Origin: Flavobacterium shii
GTDB lineage: Bacteria > Bacteroidota > Bacteroidia > Flavobacteriales > Flavobacteriaceae
Assembly: GCF_025847235.1 (NCBI RefSeq)
Contig: NZ_JAOZEW010000010.1
Coordinates: 62,001 to 126,000 of the forward strand
DNA length: 64,000 nt
Reading direction: 5' to 3'
Positions 1-8,932 of the stretch are shown in pieces. Within the stretch, counting starts at the first letter, position 1. Every line of letters begins with the position of its first letter. The notes under the pieces are model-generated. The model saw only the letters and a program-made list of their open reading frames with translations. It ran no database searches and was not told the origin of the DNA. Both the position numbers and the translations under genes were made by a program.

Positions 1-72
1 GGGTAAGTCCTCTGGTTTTATCAAATCTGATAAAGCCGGATAGTATTTATAATCTGTTGGCGTTGTTGGCAT
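1..72 (-). CDS. 5' end of an unidentified gene (partial)
   Basis: An ATG on the minus strand opens a frame of 24 codons that runs without a stop off the left edge. The visible N-terminus begins MPTTPTDYKYYPALSDLI. There is no signal peptide, and too little is visible to assign a family. It has the same orientation as the four-gene cassette to its right but is separated from it by about 480 bases, so it probably has its own promoter. Two copies of TATTTGTGTTAT (85-96 and 174-185) lie upstream of it and could be regulatory. Confidence 0.5.
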   Translation of the reverse strand, partial: MPTTPTDYKYYPALSDLIKPEDLP

Positions 73-550
73 AGTCTTTAATACTATTTGTGTTATTATT
101 TCTATTCTATTTTTTTGGTGACCGTTTTGTAAATTATTTTACGGAGCAGTTGTTGGGTTCTATAATCTTCTATTATTTGTGTTATCTGGTTTATTTTTAA
201 ATGATTTAGAATTAATAAAACCTGATATTTAAGGTTAAAAAAAGACAATGGAGTACTAGGGGAACTTGTAGTGTAAGTTCCTTTTTGATAATTAATCTCG
301 TAATATGTAGAATCGATTGGTTTATAACTTTCTACTTCATTAGTAGATGTTATTTAAATTTTATTCATCGAGAGATAGAATACTGTGTCTTATAATTATG
401 GAGTGTTTTCTTTAGCAAACAGCTAGAAAATATATTTCTAGAGAAGTTATAAAGGGAGTTCTTCTTTGCTTAGATTTAGTTGTAATGTATTTATTATTTT
501 ATGAAGATGAACTTATTTTTGCTAGTACGTAGATACATCTTATAGCATTA
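73..550. other. Intergenic region, no gene recognised
   Basis: No convincing ORF is present on either strand. It holds a 12-base direct repeat (85-96 and 174-185) and a plus-strand terminator-like hairpin near 261-286. It separates the partial left-edge gene from the 164 aa gene and is very AT-rich. Confidence 0.6.
261..286 (+). terminator. Orphan terminator-like hairpin
   Basis: Perfect 7-base arms GGAACTT (261-267) and AAGTTCC (275-281) enclose a 7-base loop and are followed by TTTTT. The T tract is on the plus strand, yet no plus-strand gene lies to its left in the window. It may end an unseen transcript or be left over from a deleted gene. Confidence 0.45.
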
Positions 551-1045
551 TCACATTTTAATCAATAAATTTGTAATGTTTGTTCCAGCTTCTATTTCGT
601 CAGTTTTCTTTAAATTTAATTGTTCGTTCTGAGAAATAGGAATAAAAATACAATAAGTGCCCTTTTCAAAATTAATATCCAACGTATAATTTAATACGTC
701 CCAAAATTTACCTGTAATAAAAATCAACATTTCTGTTTGCTTTTTCTTCTTAGATGTTAATCTTAAAGCTATGGTTTCATAAAATTGTTTTTTTCTGTTT
801 TCTGAGGTGTCCTGAAAAGAAATAAATTTCAGCTTATCATATTTAATTTTTTTAATATCTTTTTCAGTAAATTCTATAGTTTTATTATTCTCTGCTTTGT
901 CATTATCAATTCCATATGCTGTTATATTATACTTTGCCCTATCATAAGTTATATAAAAGTCACCTCCGAAAACTTGAGATTTAATTGAATTATGACAAAA
1001 TAAGAATAAAAAAAACAGCACTGTTTTATAAACTTTGTATTGCAT
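551..1045 (-). CDS. Small secreted protein, last gene of subtilase cassette
   Basis: The 164 aa protein is not recognised. Its N-terminus has a charged stretch, a hydrophobic core (about residues 8-16) and a plausible signal peptidase I site after Ser-Gln near residue 24, so it should be exported through Sec. The mature part is lysine-rich with alternating beta-like segments and has no visible catalytic motif. Its start overlaps the end of the 1137 aa gene by 20 bases, which suggests translational coupling and a shared role. It is either the partner, inhibitor or immunity factor of its leaderless neighbours, or a periplasmic subunit; the sequence does not decide between these. Confidence 0.7.
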   Translation of the reverse strand: MQYKVYKTVLFFLFLFCHNSIKSQVFGGDFYITYDRAKYNITAYGIDNDKAENNKTIEFTEKDIKKIKYDKLKFISFQDTSENRKKQFYETIALRLTSKKKKQTEMLIFITGKFWDVLNYTLDINFEKGTYCIFIPISQNEQLNLKKTDEIEAGTNITNLLIKM

Positions 1046-4000
1046 CTTTTAGGATTTTAGTTGTTTCTACTATAAAATTAGCTGCTAAGCTATAGTTGTT
1101 TACATCTAAAATAGGCACATGTAAATGACCAGATTTTAGATTATCATTTAAATTTAAATGATTTCTTAATACGGCAACTCTAAAAAATATTTCATTCGAA
1201 AGGTAAGTACCACCAGAACCATTTAGTGCAATTTCTCCAATCGCGGGAGCGGATAAATTATTAATACCAGAATTTGCAGATGAATATTGTAGAGACGATA
1301 TGTTACTTTGATATTCTTGATTATAGACTACACGATTATTTCCAAGAGTGCCTGGTATCATATGGGCAATTGGCAAAGTTGTTTCTAAAAATTCAGGGAT
1401 TTTACTTAAACTAGTTTGTTCTATTTTATTTCCGTTTGGAAGGTAAAATATATGATTTGTATTTTTAATATTAAGATTGTCTGTACTAGTTTTTGTTCTA
1501 AATTTAGAGGCAAATCTTTCAATATCAAATCTATATCTCCCTTGACTAACAGTTATAATCATTTTCACATTTGCAATATGCGGAAAAATATATTTTTCTA
1601 CATATCCTTTGTCAAAATCTTTATATCTTACAGGGAATATCATTGTCTGAATATAAGTATTATTAATTAGTTTACCATGTAAAGATAAAATTGCTATTCC
1701 ACTTGGATTCCATTGCTCTATATCATTTTCTAGTTGAAAAGGATCAAATCCTGTAATTAGAATTTTATTTGTTCCAACAGGAGCATTTATAACGCTTGTA
1801 TAATTTCTGCTTTTTTCTTCAAATAATAGGATAAGGTTGTCTAAATCTTTTGCATTATTTCCGCCACCAAAATAAGGGTGACTTTTTAGGGCTACTTGCA
1901 TTTTTAATCTAGCCCAATAAAGAGGTCTGTCGTCTGGATTGGCATTACTGTTAGCTTGAACTGTACTTATGGCTTGATTCCAAATACTCAAAGCACTATT
2001 CTCAACCAATGTTTTTACATTATTGTAAAAGTTTGCATTATTATCAATTTGAGAAAGAGCATTAATAAATGTATCTACCTTATTCTTCATATTGATATCC
2101 TTTTCGATAAACCAGTCTTCATATCGTTTATTTGAGGTAGACTCAATATTATCAAAACCAATTTTTTCTTCGTAATTTCTTATATAGGTACTATCTGTAA
2201 CTACATATTCTTGATAGGCAGAATACTCTTTAGAGAAAAAATAAAATCCATCTACTGTATAAACGAAAACTTCATTTGTAACTGTTGGAAATAAAGTTGA
2301 TATATTTCCTGTTGCATCTTCAAAGCGAAATCCTACTTTAAACTTTTGAACATTTCGATTAGTGAAAGTTAAATCCTCCTCTAGATGAAAAAATACATTA
2401 TCAGCTTCTAAAGGTAAGTTTTGAGTTACCGTAGTGGCAGTTTGTATAGTTCCACGAGCATTGATTTGGTTATACATCAATGTATTGTACTCTTCATCGG
2501 TAATTCCAAGATGGAAAAAACTATTCTTCTTTAGGGAACTATCTTTATGTATTAATGATAAGGAATTTATTGTATCAAGTCCATCTTCAAAAGTACCTTT
2601 AAAAACCGAAAAATCAGTATTATTATACACATTTAGCGCGTATTGTTCACGTGTCGTAGTACTCTTAGCAATACCGGCTGTTATAGTATCAATATTTAAA
2701 CGATCATATTCAACTTCATGTATAGAATTTCTTTTTAAAATAGCCATATACAATCTACGTGTTTTTCTTGGAACAGCTGCTCCTGAATCTTTGGATTCTT
2801 TTCCATTATCAAAAACAACTTTGTTTTGTATAGACGCTCCAATATCTACAACAGCGTCAAGATTTATCATTCTGCTCTTATCATAAGTTGCCCATAAATT
2901 CATATTTTCTATTTCTGCATTTGGTAATAGAAAATTAGTGTTGAAATTTGCAGGGAATAGATTATTGTAATAATTTTTTAATGGAAACTCTTGTTTTAAA
3001 TTTCCGTACAATATCAAGAATGTAGCACATGATTTAGTTTCATTAACCTGAAGTATAGTTGTAATAGGTGCTGTTTTGTTAGTTAAAAACGCAGGAACTG
3101 TAGCCGGTGTGATCGGATTAACTGGTTTTTCTAATAATGGATAGTGTGATGTATTATTATTAGGAGAAATAACATCTACGGTAACATGTCTTTCTTGTTC
3201 AGGAATTCTAGTGTCTATATTGTACTCTAAATTAAAAGAAATTCCCTTTTTGTATTTTGGAGGTGTACTTGCTGTAACAGTTAATTCTTCAATAATAATT
3301 GGCCAACCAGAGGCTTCAGTTTCGTTTAGCTGTCCTGTTGAGGAGAAACCAAATACTTTTCGAGTAGAATCATAATAGTTGTAACTTCTGTTATTTTCTC
3401 CTTGTACGTAAACGTATATCTTATTTTGAGTTTGGTATTTATTGACAATCTTAGTGAAAATATCGTTATTAGTTTTAAGCCCCTTTTTAATAGTAGCGTC
3501 TGTAGAAGAATCAGTGGCAATTGTTTTTATAGTTCCGCACTCCATGTGTGAACCCCAAAAAGCAGCTGCATCCATAAATTGATGAATGTATTCTTTGTAT
3601 CTTTTTATTTTTACAGGAGTAGAAGAAGGAATTGCTGTAGTATCAAAAATATGCTCCTTCTCGCGAGCAAATTTTAAGTCAAATTTAAATAATTCCTCTT
3701 GATTTTGTAATTGATAATCACCGTGGTCAAGTACAATATCGAGTCCTATTTCCCCAGTGAAATTCCCTAAATGCTCACCTGCTGTACATAATGGGATTTG
3801 ATAAGAAATATTAATATCCTTTTTTGTGAAATAGTTTTCGATAAGTGTATTGTCTGATTGGGTTTCGTCATACCCAATCAGAAAAGAAGGGAATTCAGTT
3901 GGAAGGGGGAGTGGAGCTTTTGTATTTGGATCAATTAATGTAGAATTATATGCAATATATTGCTTCCATAATTTTGCTAAAAACGTTGGTTGACCAGTGC

Positions 4001-4439
4001 CTTCATTTACTAAAGGTTTTAATATATTATTACCAATTAAATCTGCTTTGTTAACACCTCTATAAATGAAGTATTTAATTTTAAGAGGGGAGTAAGTATT
4101 AGATGGTTTTAAAATCAAATTTACTTTTGTAGCATCTCCTGTTTGTGGTTGTATTAATACTTGGCCATTACAAATAGCCATAACTTTTACAGGATCTGTA
4201 ACAGTAGCTCTAATTTTTGAAGTTGTCCTGTACTTTGTAGTCAAACTACCCGTCACGGGACCAAAGGCATCCGTTGTGTAATTTGCAACAACTGTACTTG
4301 AAAGTTGAGATTCATCAACAAAAAAGTGAGATGTAGGCTCATATTCTTTTTTAGCTGTCGCTGCAATAGCATTATTCAAAACTTCATTTTGACTGGTTTC
4401 GCTATTTAATGTATATGTAAAATCGAATACTGTTGACAT
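1026..4439 (-). CDS. Large leaderless protein with C-terminal pyroglutamyl-peptidase-like (C15) domain
   Basis: The 1137 aa protein has no signal peptide. Residues 1-840 are mostly beta-rich and unrecognised. Residues 892-1137 resemble peptidase family C15 (pyroglutamyl peptidase I). ILITGFDPF at 893-901 matches the family's N-terminal strand. FDIERFA holds Glu974 at the catalytic Glu position. GGTYLSNEIFF aligns with the family's GTYVCN block but has Ser1081 where the nucleophilic Cys should be. GHLHVPI holds His1107. The Glu-to-nucleophile spacing is about 45 residues longer than usual. It lies 2 bases downstream of the subtilase stop. With Cys replaced by Ser it may be inactive, a serine hydrolase, or a binding domain. 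The C15 assignment is from motif recognition only. Confidence 0.75.
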   Translation of the reverse strand: MSTVFDFTYTLNSETSQNEVLNNAIAATAKKEYEPTSHFFVDESQLSSTVVANYTTDAFGPVTGSLTTKYRTTSKIRATVTDPVKVMAICNGQVLIQPQTGDATKVNLILKPSNTYSPLKIKYFIYRGVNKADLIGNNILKPLVNEGTGQPTFLAKLWKQYIAYNSTLIDPNTKAPLPLPTEFPSFLIGYDETQSDNTLIENYFTKKDINISYQIPLCTAGEHLGNFTGEIGLDIVLDHGDYQLQNQEELFKFDLKFAREKEHIFDTTAIPSSTPVKIKRYKEYIHQFMDAAAFWGSHMECGTIKTIATDSSTDATIKKGLKTNNDIFTKIVNKYQTQNKIYVYVQGENNRSYNYYDSTRKVFGFSSTGQLNETEASGWPIIIEELTVTASTPPKYKKGISFNLEYNIDTRIPEQERHVTVDVISPNNNTSHYPLLEKPVNPITPATVPAFLTNKTAPITTILQVNETKSCATFLILYGNLKQEFPLKNYYNNLFPANFNTNFLLPNAEIENMNLWATYDKSRMINLDAVVDIGASIQNKVVFDNGKESKDSGAAVPRKTRRLYMAILKRNSIHEVEYDRLNIDTITAGIAKSTTTREQYALNVYNNTDFSVFKGTFEDGLDTINSLSLIHKDSSLKKNSFFHLGITDEEYNTLMYNQINARGTIQTATTVTQNLPLEADNVFFHLEEDLTFTNRNVQKFKVGFRFEDATGNISTLFPTVTNEVFVYTVDGFYFFSKEYSAYQEYVVTDSTYIRNYEEKIGFDNIESTSNKRYEDWFIEKDINMKNKVDTFINALSQIDNNANFYNNVKTLVENSALSIWNQAISTVQANSNANPDDRPLYWARLKMQVALKSHPYFGGGNNAKDLDNLILLFEEKSRNYTSVINAPVGTNKILITGFDPFQLENDIEQWNPSGIAILSLHGKLINNTYIQTMIFPVRYKDFDKGYVEKYIFPHIANVKMIITVSQGRYRFDIERFASKFRTKTSTDNLNIKNTNHIFYLPNGNKIEQTSLSKIPEFLETTLPIAHMIPGTLGNNRVVYNQEYQSNISSLQYSSANSGINNLSAPAIGEIALNGSGGTYLSNEIFFRVAVLRNHLNLNDNLKSGHLHVPILDVNNYSLAANFIVETTKILKDAIQSL

Positions 4440-4441
4440 AG

Positions 4442-7400
4442 TTAGGTATTTATGATTTCTAATTTTATTTCTTCTTCCTCTTCATTTATGGTTAACTTAT
4501 GTGGGAAGGTCATATTTTTATAGTTTGTATGTACAGAATCAGCTTCTGTTGGTGTTTGAAAAGCAATCCAATCAGGACTACCACTTTCTAGTGCCCAAAC
4601 TGTTCCTGTTCTTTTATATATAACTTCTTCAGTTGTATGATCTAATCTATTTTTTCTAGTTGCCTTAATTTTTAATGTTGCTAATCCTGAGGCTAGAATA
4701 TTTTCGATGGTCAAATCAAAAAACTTTTCGATAATATCTGTTCCTACTGTAATATTTAATTGATTTCCAGGAATATAAGATGTTCTGTTATTTATTCCAT
4801 TATGAGTCACTATAATTTCTTTATAGGACAATTGCTTATTATTTCTGATATTATCTCCCATGACTTCTATTTCTAACCCATCAAATGGTGCAATATGAGC
4901 TAAAATATAAGCTCTTTTCCTCAAACCCCCAGGCGTTAAAATGCCGTTTGTAGTTGGTAAAGGATTAAAATTATCCCAAAAGGCAGCTATGTTTTTCCAT
5001 TCTACTTGAATAATGGCTTCTGATCTTGGAGCAATAATTGGAATTTCTTTAACTGCTAAGAGTTTTACATCAGACTGATCAAACCATTTTGAAGGAAAAG
5101 GGAAAGCTGGTTTATCTTCATCAGTAAATGCTATTAATACCCTCAAATCACATTCTTTGAAACTTTGTCTATTACCAGTGTTTCTAACCCTAACATAAAT
5201 TATCTGATCTTCTAATGTTTTTATTGTGTTAATAGGTATAGATCCTGTAGGTAAAGTAGTAGTAGTATCACCAAATGCTTTTATCCAGATATCAGGACTG
5301 ATTACTGGATCAGATGCAGGAACATTTACTATTATATTAGCATTTAGCTTATCTGCGATTTCCATCTTTGGCTTTTGAAGAGTTGTGGAGGTATGCCAGT
5401 TTAAAGCAAGTTGAACGGCTGCACCGGCATCAACTAATCCGGTTCCATAATGTGTATTATGCATATATCCGTCACTATTTAACGAATAACTTGGTATTGT
5501 TGTCCCAGAAACTGTCTTACTTGAAGATGCTGTTTTTTGAAGAATGTGTTTAACTTCAGCAGCACTTAAATTATTATTTGCCGAAAGGACTAATGCAGCA
5601 ACTCCAGAAACAAATGGAGTAGCGGCCGAGGTACCATTAAATTCAGTTGTAATATCGCCTGTAGCAATATTTTTTACATATTTTGTACCGGATGTAATCG
5701 TACTTGAATATAATAAAGGATCTTGTAAATTAATTGTTCGAGTGTTTACATCAACCGAAGTAATGGTTGAATACGCATCTGATTGTTCTACATATACAAG
5801 ACCTCCTGGGAAAAAACCTTCAGTATTTTGAACAACAATTTTTTTACTTCCATTTGTGTTCCCTGAAAAAATTTCTGAATTTTTTTTAGGAAAAATGACA
5901 AAGTCACCAACATTAGCTGTTATGCTTGATACTAGAGTTATTTCGTTAGTGGTTGGATTTATACTCCTAATATTTCTAGTACTTCCACTTGAACTATCAC
6001 CTAAAGTGCCAATATAAATTTTATCTGTTGTGGATGCAAATGCTCCCTTTGTATTTTCAACTTTAATAATTCTATTTGAGGTTATAGCTACAATTTTCGT
6101 AAACATTGGAGAGAATTCAACAATAGATTTAGTTCCTGTGCCACTTGAATCAACTAAATTAGAATAGGTTGATTTCTTCATTCCTTTTATTGCAATTTGA
6201 TTAGAAGGAAACACGCCGTTAACATAGTACATTTCATAATTATTTAAAGTACTAAATTCTCCTAAAATAATTCTTTGTCCTTCAAAGAGTCCATTTGAGT
6301 TGTCAAATTCTAAAACAACAAAATCATAATAATCAGGATCTATTGGATTTAATTCTCTTGCACTAACTTTAGTTTTTAATGTTAGTTTTAAGGGACTATT
6401 GGAATATAGATCGCCAGCTCCTTTTACGGTAGTAGAAAAAATTAAATTCTTTTCTTGAAGTCCTAAAGCTGGTGGAAATCCTGGGGCATCAATTTCTCCA
6501 CCTCCTGGAGCACAAATATCTATTCTCGCACCATAATTGCTGTAATTTGATTTTTTTGCATTTGCGGGAGGATTATTAGTTAGCCAATTGTATGTATTGT
6601 CAACTGATACTGCCCCAACAATCATAGGTTTATTACTAGATGCAAGTTCATTCAAAAATTCATTAGGTCTTGGTTCTATATCTTGACCATCATTACCCGC
6701 GCCAATAACTGATACACAGCCTCTTCCTTTTCTACCAAAAAAAGAAATCTCATTAAAAATTATTTTTGAATAATTCTCAGTAATTAAATTCGGTGAACTT
6801 AAAATTTTAAGACTCAAATTAAAAACATCTGCATAAAGACCATTTAAGAAAAAGTTTAGGTTAGAACCTGCATTTGGTGTTCCTCTTTGTTTCATTAATG
6901 GGCTAATAAGAATTCTATCTGTGTTGATGTTATAGGCATCGTTCAGTACGTCTTGACTAGGAGATGTAAATTCTAAACCTGCTAATCCAAACATTGAGAG
7001 TAGTTTAAATTGAATATCTTTCTCTGTGGTTATAGAATAAAAAGAGCAATTTGGAGCAACTCCAACAACACCTTCTCCATTATAAGAAGATAAATTATTA
7101 ACATGTGCTTTCGCCATAGCTATGCCACTTACTCCCATTCCGTGAGAACCTATTAAATAATCTTTAAAGTCAAAATATGTATTATTTTCTAAAGCTATAT
7201 TTTTTAAAAACTTAGGGTTACCACTAGTAGTTTGTCCACGAAAGCTTTTATGAACAGAAATGTTATTATTTGTTTCAACCCCATTATCAACAATGACTAC
7301 ATTAATATTTGGATTGCCGAAAGCTTTTTCAGTTAGACTACCATTTAGTGGTTGAGAATTATTTAATAAACTCCAGGCGTCTTCGATGTTTATTAATTTT

Positions 7401-7444
7401 AATCCCCATTGTTGATTAAAAAATTTGTTATTTACTGTAATCAT
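4442..7444 (-). CDS. Leaderless subtilase (S8) with large insertion
   Basis: The 1000 aa protein has an S8 peptidase domain. The catalytic residues visible are Asp53 (VVIVDNGVE), His101 (GSHGMGVSGIA), oxyanion Asn251 (IGAGNDG) and Ser606 (GTSAATPFVSG). The protein starts almost directly at the catalytic domain, with no signal peptide and no propeptide. About 250 extra beta-rich residues (roughly 345-595) are inserted between Asn251 and the Ser606 block. Residues 680-1000 form a C-terminal beta-rich extension. It overlaps the upstream 444 aa gene by 4 bases (ATGA) and is followed 2 bases later by the 1137 aa gene. It is probably active as a protease; its location (cytoplasm, virion or injected cargo) is unknown. 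Confidence 0.85.
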   Translation of the reverse strand: MITVNNKFFNQQWGLKLINIEDAWSLLNNSQPLNGSLTEKAFGNPNINVVIVDNGVETNNNISVHKSFRGQTTSGNPKFLKNIALENNTYFDFKDYLIGSHGMGVSGIAMAKAHVNNLSSYNGEGVVGVAPNCSFYSITTEKDIQFKLLSMFGLAGLEFTSPSQDVLNDAYNINTDRILISPLMKQRGTPNAGSNLNFFLNGLYADVFNLSLKILSSPNLITENYSKIIFNEISFFGRKGRGCVSVIGAGNDGQDIEPRPNEFLNELASSNKPMIVGAVSVDNTYNWLTNNPPANAKKSNYSNYGARIDICAPGGGEIDAPGFPPALGLQEKNLIFSTTVKGAGDLYSNSPLKLTLKTKVSARELNPIDPDYYDFVVLEFDNSNGLFEGQRIILGEFSTLNNYEMYYVNGVFPSNQIAIKGMKKSTYSNLVDSSGTGTKSIVEFSPMFTKIVAITSNRIIKVENTKGAFASTTDKIYIGTLGDSSSGSTRNIRSINPTTNEITLVSSITANVGDFVIFPKKNSEIFSGNTNGSKKIVVQNTEGFFPGGLVYVEQSDAYSTITSVDVNTRTINLQDPLLYSSTITSGTKYVKNIATGDITTEFNGTSAATPFVSGVAALVLSANNNLSAAEVKHILQKTASSSKTVSGTTIPSYSLNSDGYMHNTHYGTGLVDAGAAVQLALNWHTSTTLQKPKMEIADKLNANIIVNVPASDPVISPDIWIKAFGDTTTTLPTGSIPINTIKTLEDQIIYVRVRNTGNRQSFKECDLRVLIAFTDEDKPAFPFPSKWFDQSDVKLLAVKEIPIIAPRSEAIIQVEWKNIAAFWDNFNPLPTTNGILTPGGLRKRAYILAHIAPFDGLEIEVMGDNIRNNKQLSYKEIIVTHNGINNRTSYIPGNQLNITVGTDIIEKFFDLTIENILASGLATLKIKATRKNRLDHTTEEVIYKRTGTVWALESGSPDWIAFQTPTEADSVHTNYKNMTFPHKLTINEEEEEIKLEIINT

Positions 7445-8775
7445 CTTTTAATATTTTTTTCGATTTTTTGATGTGCTTTAATCCCTAATAAATTGTAATA
7501 TTCTATTAAATCCATTGTGCCTAATGGAGATGCTATATTATTGTTTAGCTTATAAATTTGTATTTCGTTATTTGTAGTTTCTTTTAAATCAATAAGAAAT
7601 TTTTCTTTTTTGTATTCAAGAATATCATTCAAATCATAATTAATTTGGTAATAAAATTTATCGTTTTTATAAGAAAGATTATTAATTTCATTGTATGACA
7701 AAATATCGGAAGTGGCTATGTATTGTTTTAGATAATTTGGATCAGTAGGTATGCTTGTTATAGTTTTTAATTTTTGGCAGCTCACTACTATTGTATCACT
7801 ATTATTAAAATTATCTAATAATTCGCCATTACTAATTCTTATTTGATCAGAATTGGATAAAACATCAATTTCTTTCTTGTTACGTTCATAAACATTATTT
7901 TTTATCAGACCATTTTTTAATTTTTCTTTAAAATCACTATATATATTTGAGGAAGAATTATTTCTTTTTCCCTGTTGTGATACTTCAGAAGCTTTGATTG
8001 TTTCAATTGCTAAAGACGGATTGCTTTTATAATTATTTGTCAGAGTATCACAGTGAATATATTTAATATATTTTGGGATATATTTTGGAGTTCCGTCTTG
8101 ATCGAAATATGTTTTTTTTTCATCTTTTGTTAGCATAAGGATGGCATAAACTGCAAGAATATTTTTATCAGTTGCTATTTTTTTAATTTCGAGGTCATTA
8201 AATCTTTTAAACTTTTTTTTGTTTTTTTTCTTTACTACTATAGTATTTAAACCCCAAGTACCAAAACTCAATTCATCTTTAACAATAAGATTTTTATGGA
8301 ATTTCATTATATATTCTTTAGCAAGACACAATGACTTCGAATCAAAATCGGGGCAGGTTTTTAATGTATTTAAAATAGTGTCATTAAATAATATGTAAAT
8401 ACGATAATCGTCTTCCTTGTAAAAATGATTACTATCACTAGGGATTTTCACTCTAAAAGGAGTATGTAATTGTAACTTCAACTCCTCAGGCAATCCCGCA
8501 ACATTTTGAAACCCTTTTTCATTATATTTTTTATGATAACTCATAACGGTATTATAACCGCTTGGAATTTCATTAAAATAATAATACCTGTTTTTTGTAT
8601 CATATTTGGCTGTAATCGCTGGAATTTCAAAGCCTTCAAGAGTTACTTTAGCATCATCAATATTTTTTCCTGTTTCAGCATCTTCTACATATATTTTTAT
8701 TGCATGGGTTGTTTTTTCCTGAGCTGAGATGCAAAATGATAACAATGCAAAATAAAGTATTGATAGGTGTTTCAT
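7441..8775 (-). CDS. Secreted 444 aa protein heading the subtilase cassette
   Basis: A clear Sec signal peptide (MKHLSILYFALLSFCISAQ) is followed at about 25-105 by a beta-sandwich-like region reminiscent of carboxypeptidase-regulatory or Cna-B repeats (IYVEDAETGKNIDDAKVTL). The rest, rich in Lys, Asn and Ile, is unrecognised. No transmembrane segment follows the signal, so it is periplasmic or surface-exposed. Its stop overlaps the subtilase start, so the two are translationally coupled. It has the position of a first gene in an operon, with about 157 bases of leader that contain repeated motifs. It might be the target, activator or export partner of the leaderless proteins; this is inference. 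Confidence 0.75.
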   Translation of the reverse strand: MKHLSILYFALLSFCISAQEKTTHAIKIYVEDAETGKNIDDAKVTLEGFEIPAITAKYDTKNRYYYFNEIPSGYNTVMSYHKKYNEKGFQNVAGLPEELKLQLHTPFRVKIPSDSNHFYKEDDYRIYILFNDTILNTLKTCPDFDSKSLCLAKEYIMKFHKNLIVKDELSFGTWGLNTIVVKKKNKKKFKRFNDLEIKKIATDKNILAVYAILMLTKDEKKTYFDQDGTPKYIPKYIKYIHCDTLTNNYKSNPSLAIETIKASEVSQQGKRNNSSSNIYSDFKEKLKNGLIKNNVYERNKKEIDVLSNSDQIRISNGELLDNFNNSDTIVVSCQKLKTITSIPTDPNYLKQYIATSDILSYNEINNLSYKNDKFYYQINYDLNDILEYKKEKFLIDLKETTNNEIQIYKLNNNIASPLGTMDLIEYYNLLGIKAHQKIEKNIKR

Positions 8776-8932
8776 AGTAGGTAGATTAAATTTTGGTTAA
8801 AAAAGCTTTTACACAAAGCAATATCAATTTACGATCAAATTACTGCATTGGATCAATTGAATAAAAGCTTGTTAGCGCTAATTTAGTAACAAAATGTAAT
8901 TATATCTTTAATTTTATACAATTAGTCACTTG
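8776..8932 (-). promoter_or_regulatory. Leader region of subtilase cassette with repeated motifs
   Basis: A 9-base inverted repeat, AAGCTTTTA (8803-8811) and TAAAAGCTT (8862-8870), brackets three related 9-mers of form ATCAAnTnA: ATCAATTTA at 8823-8831, ATCAAATTA at 8834-8842 and ATCAATTGA at 8852-8860. The pattern suggests a regulated promoter separating the cassette from the lysis genes. No exact TAnnTTTG box was found. Confidence 0.35.

Noticed and set aside
2434..2886. 150 aa ORF antisense to the C15-like gene
   Set aside because: It is a shadow frame on the opposite strand of a well-supported 3.4 kb gene, with no domain or signal.
1026..7444. Phage tail or capsid proteins
   Set aside because: The two large cassette proteins show protease-type motifs and no tape-measure, sheath, portal or capsid features that I can recognise.
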